Notes under the pieces: generated by a model
The model's database searches: none
Told to the model about the DNA's origin: nothing
Seen by the model: only the letters and a program-made list of their open reading frames with translations
Source of the DNA: a virus
Virus record (IMG/VR): IMGVR_UViG_3300042945_002137
Coordinates: 1 to 51,728 of that record
Strand: one strand, 5' to 3'
Length of the DNA stretch: 51,728 bases
Program-made: the position numbers and the translations under genes
In this document: positions 32,760 through 41,086 of the stretch, piece by piece
Layout: every line of letters begins with the position of its first letter
Position numbering within the stretch: the stretch's first letter is position 1

Positions 32760-32867
32760 ATGATATATTATATTTTTATCTTATCGTTAGTAGTGTTTGG
32801 AGCAGTATATATTGCTCGTGATAAAACTTTGGACAAAGAAAAAGAACGAAATTGTGATTTATTCTGA
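32760..32867 (+). CDS. Micro membrane protein inside the tmRNA intervening segment
   Basis: A 35-residue frame (membrane helix YYIFILSLVVFGAVYIA, then a charged tail) fills nearly the whole segment between the two tmRNA pieces and stops 1 base before the coding piece begins. No ribosome site is visible (AATAAATT). It may be a real micro-protein or chance. Confidence 0.4.
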   Translation: MIYYIFILSLVVFGAVYIARDKTLDKEKERNCDLF

Positions 32868-32868
32868 T

Positions 32869-33085
32869 GGGCCTGAATTTGGTTTCGACAGGGTAATGAG
32901 TAAGGATATGGACAACACGGTAGGCGATGACCGTAAATCAAGCAAAACTATAGATGCAAACGTATCTACATTCAAGTTCTGGCAAAGCCCAGTTAGCGTA
33001 GCCGCTAACGATGAAGCTTTTGCTTTAGCTGCTTAAGAAACAGCAGAACTTCGGGGCAACTATGCCTTGTTACCAAAAATAGTCT
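32869..33085 (+). ncRNA. ssrA: tmRNA coding piece (permuted ssrA, 5' half and tag)
   Basis: GGGCCTG starts the acceptor stem, followed by the tmRNA D-loop-like GGTTTCGACAGG. The tag frame is at 33004-33036: ANDEAFALAA then TAA, close to the E. coli tag ANDENYALAA. The resume codon GCT lies in a perfect hairpin, GTTAGCG (32992-32998) with CGCTAAC (33003-33009). It ends at a UUCG-capped terminator. It rescues stalled ribosomes. Confidence 0.95.
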
Positions 33086-33107
33086 AAAAGGCACTTCGGT
33101 GCCTTTT
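33086..33107 (+). terminator. Terminator of tmRNA
   Basis: AAAAGGCAC pairs with GTGCCTTTT across a TTCG tetraloop. The T-stretch is within the stem and a short tail. Confidence 0.9.
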
Positions 33108-33126
33108 AATTTCTATAAGTACGTAA

Positions 33127-34554
33127 ATGGCAAATGTTATTTTATATAATCAATTAGGTTATAGACCCTTAGTTTGGAGAACGATAGGTTGCTATTTGTT
33201 GGCCAGATGGATTGAAGAAAATGGCTATACTTGCCAAGTAATAGAATTTACACACCTATTTGATCCTCAGGAATTATACGAATATACAAAGATGTTCGTA
33301 GACGATGACACTATATTAATAGGTGCAAGCAGTAATATGTGGTCAACTTATCGTTCTGAGTTAATGATGAACGTCCATGCAAGAAGTGTTCCTGATAATA
33401 TATACAATGCCTTAAAAGAAATTAAAAAAGAATTTCCTAAAATTAAAACCGCAGTAGGTGGTCATCGAGGTTACCATGATATGCAAGGTATGGAAGTTTT
33501 TGACTTTAAATGTGTTATTGATTGGGGAGAAGATTGGTTACTAAATTTATTAGATGAGTTGTCAAACAAAAAAATAGGCACAAGATTAAAAAGAAATAAA
33601 TTTGACTTTAATCATCATAGATTTATTTTTAAAGATCATGATTGCTTATTACCTAATGAAACAGTTCCTTTAGAATGGGGAAGAGGATGTATTTTTAAAT
33701 GTCCTTTCTGTAAATATCCAAATTTAGGAAAAAAAGCAGGTACAAATGAAAAAGATGGTAGCTTGATGGTTGATGTCCTAACAGAGATGTATGAACGATA
33801 CGGGACAACTAGCTATTATTTTTTAGATGAAACTTTTAATGCAGATAACGAACGATTAGAAACATTACACAAAGTTAGTCAACAACTGCCATTTAAATTA
33901 GAATTTATTTCATACAATAGGCCGGATTTATTAGATAAACATCCTCATACTATAGATCTTTTACAAGAGTCAGGTCTTAGAGCTACATTATTAGGCATGG
34001 AAACTTTTCATCCTGAAGCATCTAAATTAGTTTTAAAACCTTGGAGTGGAAGAAGAGGCAAAGACTTTTTATTGGAACTAAGAGAAAAATGGCAAAAAGT
34101 ACACATTGATTGTAGTCTCATAGGAGGATTACCAGGTGTATCTAGAGAACATCATTTTGAAACAGGCGAATGGTTTTCAAAATCAGAAATTGGATTTTTT
34201 ACCTGGAAACCATTAGTTATGATAAAAGGATCTGAAAGTTATCAAAGTACTTGGGAAGATAATGCTAAAAATTTAAAAATAGAATGGCCAGATGATTCTG
34301 AACCTTTTTTTTGGAAATGGGGTGAATATACTTATTTAGAGGCTTTTCAATTAACATGTGAACTTAATAGAGAATTTAAAGTACATGAACGACCGTTTGG
34401 ATTTAGTTTAGGTGCATATACTACAGCAGGACTTAAAATAGAACAGATTGTTAATCATAAAATAAAAGATATTATTGCTTTAACAGGCGATTTATATGAT
34501 TTAGAACAAAAATTGTTTGAAGAGTATAAATTACTACTAAAATCAAAAGCATAA
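33127..34554 (+). CDS. B12-binding radical SAM protein
   Basis: 475 residues. The N-terminal ~140 residues look like a cobalamin-binding Rossmann domain (WRTIGCYLLARWIEENGY; TAVGGHRGYH). The radical SAM [4Fe-4S] site is CIFKCPFC (about 192-199, C-x3-C-x2-C). A barrel follows with YYFLDETFNAD and SGLRATLLGMETF. Members methylate or rearrange unactivated carbons; substrate unknown. It is paired with a paralogue 6 bases downstream. Weak TATAAG/GTAA signals upstream; no Shine-Dalgarno. Confidence 0.85.
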   Translation: MANVILYNQLGYRPLVWRTIGCYLLARWIEENGYTCQVIEFTHLFDPQELYEYTKMFVDDDTILIGASSNMWSTYRSELMMNVHARSVPDNIYNALKEIKKEFPKIKTAVGGHRGYHDMQGMEVFDFKCVIDWGEDWLLNLLDELSNKKIGTRLKRNKFDFNHHRFIFKDHDCLLPNETVPLEWGRGCIFKCPFCKYPNLGKKAGTNEKDGSLMVDVLTEMYERYGTTSYYFLDETFNADNERLETLHKVSQQLPFKLEFISYNRPDLLDKHPHTIDLLQESGLRATLLGMETFHPEASKLVLKPWSGRRGKDFLLELREKWQKVHIDCSLIGGLPGVSREHHFETGEWFSKSEIGFFTWKPLVMIKGSESYQSTWEDNAKNLKIEWPDDSEPFFWKWGEYTYLEAFQLTCELNREFKVHERPFGFSLGAYTTAGLKIEQIVNHKIKDIIALTGDLYDLEQKLFEEYKLLLKSKA

Positions 34555-34560
34555 AGGATA

Positions 34561-36048
34561 ATGATGAATCATGCAGTAATCATAAGCATACAAACTGTAT
34601 ACATAACACGAAATCTTGGTGCTCACAAAATTGCCAGTTTTTTGAGACAGCAAGATTGGGATGTAGAAGTCATCGATTATGCCGGGTTAATACCAGTTGA
34701 ATATATTACTAAAATTGTTAAAACTCGAATAAACAAAGACACTGTTTTTTTAGGATTTAGTGATACATGGGGTACTGTACATAATCTTGATTTTTCTGAA
34801 CTTACAACATGGTTGAAGAAAGAATATCCTAGAGTAAAAATTATCACAGGCGGTCAAAAAATTACACAAGTATCTATGCCAGCCGACTATTATATAGAAG
34901 GATATGGAGAACATGCTATGCTAGAAGTGATAAAAAATATACTTGGTACTAATACAGAAAGATTGAAATATACATTATTTGGAAAAGGAAAACTTGTCAG
35001 AGCAACCTATGATTATCCTTCAATTTTTATGAAAGATCTAACTTTAAGATATGAAGATAGAGATTTCATTCAACCTCAAGAACAATTAGGTATTGAATGG
35101 AGTAGAGGATGTAAGTTCATGTGCGACTTTTGCGGATATCAACCTTTAGGAGTTAAAGGAGATAACTTTAGAGAAGTACAAAATTATGTAGATAATATGA
35201 ATTATCTCTATGATAATTTTGGCGTAACTACTTTTTTCAGTGCAGATAGTACAGCTAATGTGAATCCTGAAAAACTTAAATTACTAGCAGAAGCTACACA
35301 ACAACAAATTAAATTTAAACCTTGGATTACTGCCTTTACAAGAGTAGACTTAATGATAAGTCATCCCGAGACTTGGGAAGATATGATTGCCATGGGTTAT
35401 GTAAGTCATACATACGGAATCGAGACATTTAATCATAAAAGCGGTAAGGCAATTAAAAAAGGTATGCATCCTGATAAAGTCAAGCAAGGTTTATTAGATA
35501 TAGAAAAATATTTTTCTGAAAGAAGTTTCTATAGATGTAGAACATCTTTTATTTGCGGGTTACCTTATGAAACTTTTGATAGCTTTTTGAGTGGAATTAA
35601 ATGGATTAGAGAAAATTTAAAATATTGTTCACCGGCATTTTTTCCTTTAAATATTTTTAATAGAAATAAATTAATAGGTAAAGATTCTAATGCAATTTCA
35701 GAAGCTTATGAAAAATACGGATATACAAATTTAAAAGAAGATAATGATGTAGACGATATTATAGACTGGGTAAATTACGAAACAGGAACAAGTTTTAAGG
35801 AAGCATATGACATCGTTATTAATCACCCGCTTTGTCATAAGTCTGAATCTTTAGTAAGCAATTGGTTAATAGGCGAACAACAATTAATTAACGATCTTTC
35901 ATTTGAAGAAGCAGCTAATAAAAAATGGATAGACACTAGAGAAACTACTATCGGTTATGCCAATCGAGATTCGGACTTTTGGAAACAACCAGGAGTATAC
36001 GAATACTTAAAAAAGTACGTAATTAACAAATTGAACTACGATAAGTGA
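34561..36048 (+). CDS. B12-binding radical SAM protein, paralogue
   Basis: 495 residues, starting MMNHAVIIS after AAAGGATAATG (the second ATG at 34564 is equally possible). Cobalamin-type N-terminus (LGAHKIASFLRQQDWDVEVI; IITGGQKI), Fe-S site CKFMCDFC (about 185-192), and the barrel strands TTFFSADSTANV and GYVSHTYGIETF. Same architecture as the upstream gene but divergent, which suggests consecutive steps on one product. It shows no SPASM cysteines, so it is not PqqE. Confidence 0.85.
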   Translation: MMNHAVIISIQTVYITRNLGAHKIASFLRQQDWDVEVIDYAGLIPVEYITKIVKTRINKDTVFLGFSDTWGTVHNLDFSELTTWLKKEYPRVKIITGGQKITQVSMPADYYIEGYGEHAMLEVIKNILGTNTERLKYTLFGKGKLVRATYDYPSIFMKDLTLRYEDRDFIQPQEQLGIEWSRGCKFMCDFCGYQPLGVKGDNFREVQNYVDNMNYLYDNFGVTTFFSADSTANVNPEKLKLLAEATQQQIKFKPWITAFTRVDLMISHPETWEDMIAMGYVSHTYGIETFNHKSGKAIKKGMHPDKVKQGLLDIEKYFSERSFYRCRTSFICGLPYETFDSFLSGIKWIRENLKYCSPAFFPLNIFNRNKLIGKDSNAISEAYEKYGYTNLKEDNDVDDIIDWVNYETGTSFKEAYDIVINHPLCHKSESLVSNWLIGEQQLINDLSFEEAANKKWIDTRETTIGYANRDSDFWKQPGVYEYLKKYVINKLNYDK

Positions 36049-36076
36049 TAAATACAGTTATGTGCTAATATAACTC

Positions 36077-36721
36077 ATGAAACCAAAAATAGCAATTTTC
36101 TTGCACCAACCCAAAGCTAGTATCCAAAGTGGTAATGGTATAATTTCTGCATTATCCTCCGAATACGAATTCAAAATGTTTACTAAACATGAACTCGAAA
36201 GAGGATTTTTTAAAGATGTGGATTGTATATGTTTTCCTGGTGGTATAGGCGATGCTGATAGTTATGACTATCTTCTAACACATCACACCAGAGCAATAAG
36301 AAGATTCGTAGAACGTGGTGGAAAATATCTTGGTATCTGTATGGGAGCTTATTGGGCAGATCAAGACTACTTTAATATATTAGACGGAGCAAGAACTGTA
36401 CAATATATTAAACGTCCTGGCACAGACACACGTAGACCACACGCTAAAGCCATAGATATAAAATGGCAGCGTAAACCTTACAAGGCATTCTTCTATGACG
36501 GTTGTGCTATTGTAGGTGATCGTACAAAATTTAAAACCATAGCAACTTATGCTAACGGTGATCCTATGGCCATAATTCAAAACAACGTTGGATTAATTGG
36601 CTGTCATATGGAAAGTCAAAAACATTGGTATGATGATTATACTTGGATGCCTAAACATTGGCACAAAGGTACACATCATAAATTACTGTTGGACTTTGTT
36701 AATCAATTAATGCAAAAGTAA
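36077..36721 (+). CDS. Class I glutamine-amidotransferase-like protein (BPL_N type)
   Basis: 214 residues. CFPGGIGDADSYDYLL and FVERGGKYLGICMGAYWA place the nucleophile elbow Cys at GICMG, as in the BPL N-terminal-like family of class I amidotransferase folds. HMESQKHWYDD may carry the His partner. The precise reaction is unknown. Location after the radical SAM pair suggests a shared pathway. Extended -10 TGCTAATAT ends 5 bases before the ATG; no Shine-Dalgarno. Confidence 0.72.
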   Translation: MKPKIAIFLHQPKASIQSGNGIISALSSEYEFKMFTKHELERGFFKDVDCICFPGGIGDADSYDYLLTHHTRAIRRFVERGGKYLGICMGAYWADQDYFNILDGARTVQYIKRPGTDTRRPHAKAIDIKWQRKPYKAFFYDGCAIVGDRTKFKTIATYANGDPMAIIQNNVGLIGCHMESQKHWYDDYTWMPKHWHKGTHHKLLLDFVNQLMQK

Positions 36722-36750
36722 TCTATTTGTAATATTTGCACACTTAAATA
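36717..36750 (+). promoter_or_regulatory. PHO-box-like repeat and -10 before the PlcP-like gene
   Basis: AGTAATCTATT (36717) and TGTAATATTTG (36728) are 11-base direct repeats; 6 bases later TAAATA (36745-36750). The same TGTAATATTTG-N6-TAAATA occurs before pstS. The box ends 5 bases before the ATG at 36756. Confidence 0.65.
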
Positions 36751-36755
36751 CTAGC

Positions 36756-37553
36756 ATGACTGCTAGGACTTACAGATCTATTTTTATCTCTGATATACAT
36801 CTTGGAACTAAAGATTGTAAAGCAGGAGTGCTGAATAATTTTCTTAAACATAATACTTGTCATACTTTATATCTTATAGGCGATATAATTGACGGATGGA
36901 AAATTACACAAAATAAATGGCGTTGGAAACAAAGTCATACAAACGTTGTACGAAGAATCTTAGGTCATGCTAAACGTAATACTAAAGTTATCTATGTGTT
37001 AGGTAACCACGACGAATTTTTACGACCATTTCTGCAATACAATTTAAATTTCGGCATGATAGAAATGACAAATCAATGCGAGCATACAGGTGTCGATGGA
37101 AAACACTATCTTGTCATTCATGGCGATTTGTTTGATGGAATTACCAGATTAGCACCATGGTTATCATTTTTAGGAGACAAAGCATATGATTTTATCTTAT
37201 CAACTAATAGTAAGCTTAATTGGTTCTTACATAGAATTGGTATTGGTTATTTTAGCCTTAGCCGTTTTCTTAAGCACCGCGTAAAAAAGGCAGTAGATTT
37301 TATTTTTCAATTTGAAAAAAATCTAGCAGGTTATTGTAAAAAGCGTGGGTTCGATGGAGTGATCTGTGGTCACATACACCATGCGGAAATCAAAGAAATA
37401 GATGGTGTTACATATATGAACGACGGCGACTGGGTCGAAAGTTGTACAGCACTTGTAGAGCATCACGATGGACGTTGGGAAATAGTAATATGGACACAGG
37501 AGAGCGATAATGTGGCTGATGATATTGATAGCGGTACACATCAACGATTCTAA
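36756..37553 (+). CDS. PlcP-like metallophosphoesterase
   Basis: 265 residues. Calcineurin-like motifs: FISDIHLG (D13, H15), GDIIDGW, GNHDEF, HGDLFD and CGHIHHAE. The C-terminal GDWVESCTALVEHHDGRWEI matches proteins annotated UDP-2,3-diacylglucosamine diphosphatase but shown in several marine bacteria to be PlcP, the phospholipase that removes phospholipid headgroups during phosphate starvation. I favour PlcP because a glycosyltransferase, PstS and a phosphate porin follow. LpxH-type activity is the alternative. Confidence 0.82.
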   Translation: MTARTYRSIFISDIHLGTKDCKAGVLNNFLKHNTCHTLYLIGDIIDGWKITQNKWRWKQSHTNVVRRILGHAKRNTKVIYVLGNHDEFLRPFLQYNLNFGMIEMTNQCEHTGVDGKHYLVIHGDLFDGITRLAPWLSFLGDKAYDFILSTNSKLNWFLHRIGIGYFSLSRFLKHRVKKAVDFIFQFEKNLAGYCKKRGFDGVICGHIHHAEIKEIDGVTYMNDGDWVESCTALVEHHDGRWEIVIWTQESDNVADDIDSGTHQRF

Positions 37554-37683
37554 AGATATACCTGGAAGAATTACATTGCAACTTCAAACACAACAGCAAT
37601 GCGAACAGGTATTAAGTACTATGGAATATTGGTTAAAATTTGAAAATTTTAAGGTAGAAGGTAAATGTCAAAAGATACCCTAA
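37510..37683 (+). CDS. Small protein between PlcP-like and glycosyltransferase
   Basis: 57 residues from an ATG with the ribosome site AGGAG. It overlaps plcP by 44 and the next gene by 19 bases in other frames. N-terminus hydrophobic (MWLMILIAVHIND), then DIPGRITLQLQTQQQCEQVL and two cysteines. No family recognised; probably a short periplasmic or membrane-anchored protein. Confidence 0.65.
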   Translation: MWLMILIAVHINDSKDIPGRITLQLQTQQQCEQVLSTMEYWLKFENFKVEGKCQKIP

Positions 37684-38384
37684 GTGAAAAACTCACTATT
37701 ATAATTCCCTGTAAAAATGAAGAACAATACATAGGCCATTTGCTTGATTCACTGCGACTACAAAAGATAGGCAACACAAGAGTAATTATTGCCGACTGTT
37801 CAACTGATGGCACCAGAGATATAATAACAAATAATCGTTCATTTCTTAATATAGAAATCATCGATGGTGGTCCTGTTTCTGTAGCAAGAAACAATGCAGC
37901 CAAGTTAGTCACTACACCTTATATTTTGTTTATAGATGCCGATGTGATATTTTTTGACAGCTTTACAATTCGTGATGCTGTATTTGAACTTGAGTTAGAC
38001 AATCTAGACTTAATAGGTGCTAACATAAGATGCTATGAAAACGACTGGAAAGCAGAACTTAGTTTTTTTATTTTTAATAAACTCAATCATATTTTGAAAC
38101 ACTTTTCACCTTTCGCAGTAGGTGCTTTTATGCTTACTAGAAAAGACAAATTTGATGAGTTCGGAGGATTTCCTGAACAGTTTACAACATCAGAAGACTT
38201 TTTTTTATCATCAAAATATGATGTGAAAAAATTTAGAATTATTAATCATTATTATGGCCAGGACAGTCGCAGATTCAAAAAAATGGGTTATTTTGGAATG
38301 GCATGGTATATGATAAAAAATTTTATTAATTTAAAAAATCCTTCATATTGGAAAAAAACAATTCATAATAAGTATTGGTCATAG
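37665..38384 (+). CDS. Family 2 glycosyltransferase
   Basis: 239 residues. GT2 signatures: TIIIPCKNEEQYI, IIADCSTDGTRDI, and the metal-binding DADV (about 93-96); a late SEDFFLSSK fits the catalytic-base region. A C-terminal hydrophobic stretch may associate with membrane. Next to a PlcP-like phospholipase it probably attaches sugar to diacylglycerol to make phosphorus-free glycolipids, as the PlcP-Agt pair does in marine bacteria; identity with Agt is inference. Confidence 0.82.
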   Translation: MSKDTLSEKLTIIIPCKNEEQYIGHLLDSLRLQKIGNTRVIIADCSTDGTRDIITNNRSFLNIEIIDGGPVSVARNNAAKLVTTPYILFIDADVIFFDSFTIRDAVFELELDNLDLIGANIRCYENDWKAELSFFIFNKLNHILKHFSPFAVGAFMLTRKDKFDEFGGFPEQFTTSEDFFLSSKYDVKKFRIINHYYGQDSRRFKKMGYFGMAWYMIKNFINLKNPSYWKKTIHNKYWS

Positions 38385-38393
38385 TCATATTTG

Positions 38394-38456
38394 TGTAATA
38401 TTTGAGTAAAAAAGTTGTAATTTGTAACACGCTTGTAATATTTGTATGCTTAAATA
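38394..38456 (+). promoter_or_regulatory. PHO-box-like repeat array and -10 before pstS
   Basis: TGTAA units start at 38394, 38416, 38423 and 38434, with AGTAA at 38405: intervals of 11, 11, 7 and 11 bases. The 11-mer TGTAATATTTG occurs at 38394 and 38434. Six bases after the last copy is TAAATA (38451-38456). E. coli PHO boxes are also 11-base direct repeats. Confidence 0.7.
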
Positions 38457-38504
38457 TTTGCTTGAAGCAGAGTCGCTTCATAATACTCAAATAGGAGACA
38501 CACT

Positions 38505-39530
38505 ATGCGAAATTTAATCGCAACCGTTTTACTAGCAGTATCCTCGTTAGCATCAGCAGCAGAATTTACTGGAGCAGGTGCTACATTCCCATTCCCAATT
38601 TACGCTAAGTGGGCAGAAGCCTATAAAGCTCAAACTGGTATTGGTCTAAACTATCAATCAATTGGCAGTGGTGGCGGTATTCGTCAAATCAAGGCCAAGA
38701 CAGTTGACTTCGGTGCCAGTGACATGCCGTTGAAAAAAGAAGAATTGGACAAAGAAGGTCTTGTGCAATTCCCGGCTATCATAGGTGGTGTTGTACCAGT
38801 GTTCAATCTAGACGGTATTGCACCAGGACAACTCAAACTCACACCAGACATCATTGCTAACATTCATCTTGGCAAAATCAATAAATGGAATGATAAAGCA
38901 ATCGCAGATTTAAATCCAGGCATCAGTCTGCCTGCTATTCCTATCGTGGTAATTCATCGTGCAGATGGTTCCGGCACTACATTTATCTGGACTAACTTCT
39001 TAAGCAAAGCCAATGCTGATTTTGCTAAAGGTGTTGGCGAAGGATCAGCTGTTAAGTGGCCAGTAGGCGTAGGAGGCAAAGGTAACGAAGGTGTTGCCGC
39101 ACAAGTGCAACGTATCAAAGGTGCATTTGGATATGTCGAATACGCATTTGCAAAGAGAAACAAGATTCCTTATGCTGCATTAAAAAACCGTGATGGTAAC
39201 TTTGTATTGCCAGATGATGGCACATTCAAAGCAGCAACAGCCAATGCAGATTGGGCAAATGCTCCTGGCATGTATTTGTTGCTAACTTGGCAAACAGGTA
39301 AAGATGCTTGGCCAGCCACAGGTGCTAGTTTTATTATCATGCACAAGCAACAAGCAGACACACTGACAGGTCGTGCAGTTCTCAAATTCTTCGACTGGTC
39401 ATATAAAAATGGCGGTCAAATGGCAGCAGACTTAGAATATGTTCACATGCCAGCTGATGTAATCAAACTTGTTCAGGAAAATTGGAAGAAGGAGTTCCGT
39501 GGCCCAGACAATAACCCAATTTGGAAATAA
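38505..39530 (+). CDS. pstS: Phosphate-binding protein PstS
   Basis: 341 residues after TAGGAGACACACT. Signal peptide MRNLIATVLLAVSSLASA. Phosphate-binding segments: GAGATFPFPIYAKW, SIGSGGGIRQIKAKTVDFGA, IHRADGSGTTFIWTNFL, VGGKGNEGV. It captures phosphate in the periplasm for the host PstCAB transporter. Full length and of proteobacterial type, unlike cyanobacterial copies. It lies 10 bases before the phosphate porin. Confidence 0.97.
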   Translation: MRNLIATVLLAVSSLASAAEFTGAGATFPFPIYAKWAEAYKAQTGIGLNYQSIGSGGGIRQIKAKTVDFGASDMPLKKEELDKEGLVQFPAIIGGVVPVFNLDGIAPGQLKLTPDIIANIHLGKINKWNDKAIADLNPGISLPAIPIVVIHRADGSGTTFIWTNFLSKANADFAKGVGEGSAVKWPVGVGGKGNEGVAAQVQRIKGAFGYVEYAFAKRNKIPYAALKNRDGNFVLPDDGTFKAATANADWANAPGMYLLLTWQTGKDAWPATGASFIIMHKQQADTLTGRAVLKFFDWSYKNGGQMAADLEYVHMPADVIKLVQENWKKEFRGPDNNPIWK

Positions 39531-39540
39531 GGACACAGAC

Positions 39541-40950
39541 ATGAAAAACTTAAAAAAATTAAGTCTTGCCATCGCTTTGACATTTTGTTTTGGTGCGGCA
39601 CAGGCAGACGAATACATTGACACACTTAATATTCTTCGCGATAAGGGTATCTTAACACAAAAGGAATATAATGCTAAAATCCAAGCATACGAAGAACGAT
39701 CAGAAAACAAAAAGTTCGCGGAACAAAGAATTGACAAAGACCTCCGTGAAAACTTTAACTACAGATTTGCAAGAGCCAACGACGGATCAGTTACAGAAAA
39801 CGGAGTCGGACTTAAAAGCAAGGATGGAAACAATACCTTGCAGGTTACAGGTCGATTACACATGGACTATCGTCAGTACTCCCCAGATTACGGTACAGGT
39901 CAAACCACAGATTCGTATCAGAACTTAGCAGAAGTTCGTCGTGCTAGATTTGGTGTACGTGGACAATTCCAAAAGGATTTCAAATATGAATTTTCTGGTA
40001 ACTTCGGTAACGATGTAGGAATGTCTTCAACATCGACTACGATGGATGTGGCCTGGGTAAACTATGCAGCCAACCCAGAACTACAATACCAATTTGGTTT
40101 ATTTAAAATGCCGTTCAGTCTTGAACAGTTAACTAGTTCTAATAACATTGACTTCATGGAACGTAGCCTAGTTGGTCAAGTAGAGGGGGAATTTATTCCT
40201 GGTAAAGAAACTGGTTTTATGATACATGGTGTGCCTAAGGCTGGTTTAACCTATGCCGTTGCAGCAAGTCGTGGTCGTGCCAACAAAGACGCAGTATCCG
40301 ATGGCTTTGATTACATCGGTCGTGTTACCACCAACATCGCTGAATTGCAAGGTAGTAAGGCATACATTGCTCACTTAGGTGCAGCTTATAGTACCGGAGA
40401 AATCAAAGGCGGAGTAACTCCTGCAAGTGGTAGAACAGAATCTCGTTCAGCTAATGCGTTCTTCACAGGTACTGCTCTAAGTGGTGTGACTGAACGCACA
40501 CGCCAAGGTCTGGAAGCGGCTATCGCTTACAATGCCTTTAAAGTACAGAGTGAATATTTTAATTTCAAATATGATCCTACCACAGGTAGCAATCAAGAAA
40601 TTAAAGGTTACTATGTACAAGCCGTGTACAATCTAACTGGTGAATCATTTAACTACAAAGATGGTGCATTTAGTTCAATCAAGCCAGCAAATGCTTTAGA
40701 TAAAGGTGGTCGTGGTGCATGGCAAGTTGGTGTGCGTATGAGTGAGTTTGATGCCGGTGACATCGCTGTTGCTACTGGTAAAACCAATCGTGCTACAGCA
40801 ATGACCTATGGTCTAACTTGGTTTGCAACTGATAATCTTCGCTTTATGTTGAACTACGTTGATACTAAATTTGATAGTTTAGTAGGCAGTTCAGGTAGTC
40901 GAGTAAATGGCGACAGAGCAGTAATGTTCCGTAGTCAGCTAAACTTCTAA
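39541..40950 (+). CDS. Phosphate-selective porin O/P family
   Basis: 469 residues from ATG 39541 (the frame extends upstream into pstS but the signal peptide starts here: MKNLKKLSLAIALTFCFGAA then QA). A short helical N-terminus (ILRDKGILTQKEYNAKI) and then beta-barrel strands typical of OprO/OprP (LQVTGRLHMDYRQYSPDYG; YEFSGNFGND; the final Phe in FRSQLNF is the outer-membrane insertion signal). It would let phosphate through the outer membrane. Porins are very unusual in phages. Confidence 0.92.
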   Translation: MKNLKKLSLAIALTFCFGAAQADEYIDTLNILRDKGILTQKEYNAKIQAYEERSENKKFAEQRIDKDLRENFNYRFARANDGSVTENGVGLKSKDGNNTLQVTGRLHMDYRQYSPDYGTGQTTDSYQNLAEVRRARFGVRGQFQKDFKYEFSGNFGNDVGMSSTSTTMDVAWVNYAANPELQYQFGLFKMPFSLEQLTSSNNIDFMERSLVGQVEGEFIPGKETGFMIHGVPKAGLTYAVAASRGRANKDAVSDGFDYIGRVTTNIAELQGSKAYIAHLGAAYSTGEIKGGVTPASGRTESRSANAFFTGTALSGVTERTRQGLEAAIAYNAFKVQSEYFNFKYDPTTGSNQEIKGYYVQAVYNLTGESFNYKDGAFSSIKPANALDKGGRGAWQVGVRMSEFDAGDIAVATGKTNRATAMTYGLTWFATDNLRFMLNYVDTKFDSLVGSSGSRVNGDRAVMFRSQLNF

Positions 40951-40995
40951 ATCGAGCACACATATAGAGTGCTGCGGGAACTCGTAACCCGCATA

Positions 40996-41018
40996 AAAGA
41001 CCCTCTGGGTCTTTTTTT
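40996..41018 (+). terminator. Terminator of the phosphate block
   Basis: AAAGACCC pairs with GGGTCTTT across TCT, followed by T to 41018. A second hairpin, TGCGGG/CCCGCA (40973-40993), precedes it. Confidence 0.92.
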
Positions 41019-41086
41019 ACGATTATACACATATACAATATTTGAGAACTACCTATTAAATATAATAAGTTGGGAGCGAATCAACT

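Noticed and set aside
32797-33036. 79-residue plus-strand frame
   Set aside because: It runs through the tmRNA coding piece; only its last ten codons (the tag) are translated in nature.
33108-33126. Cobalamin riboswitch before the B12/radical SAM genes
   Set aside because: Only 19 bases separate the tmRNA terminator from the start codon, too short for a riboswitch.
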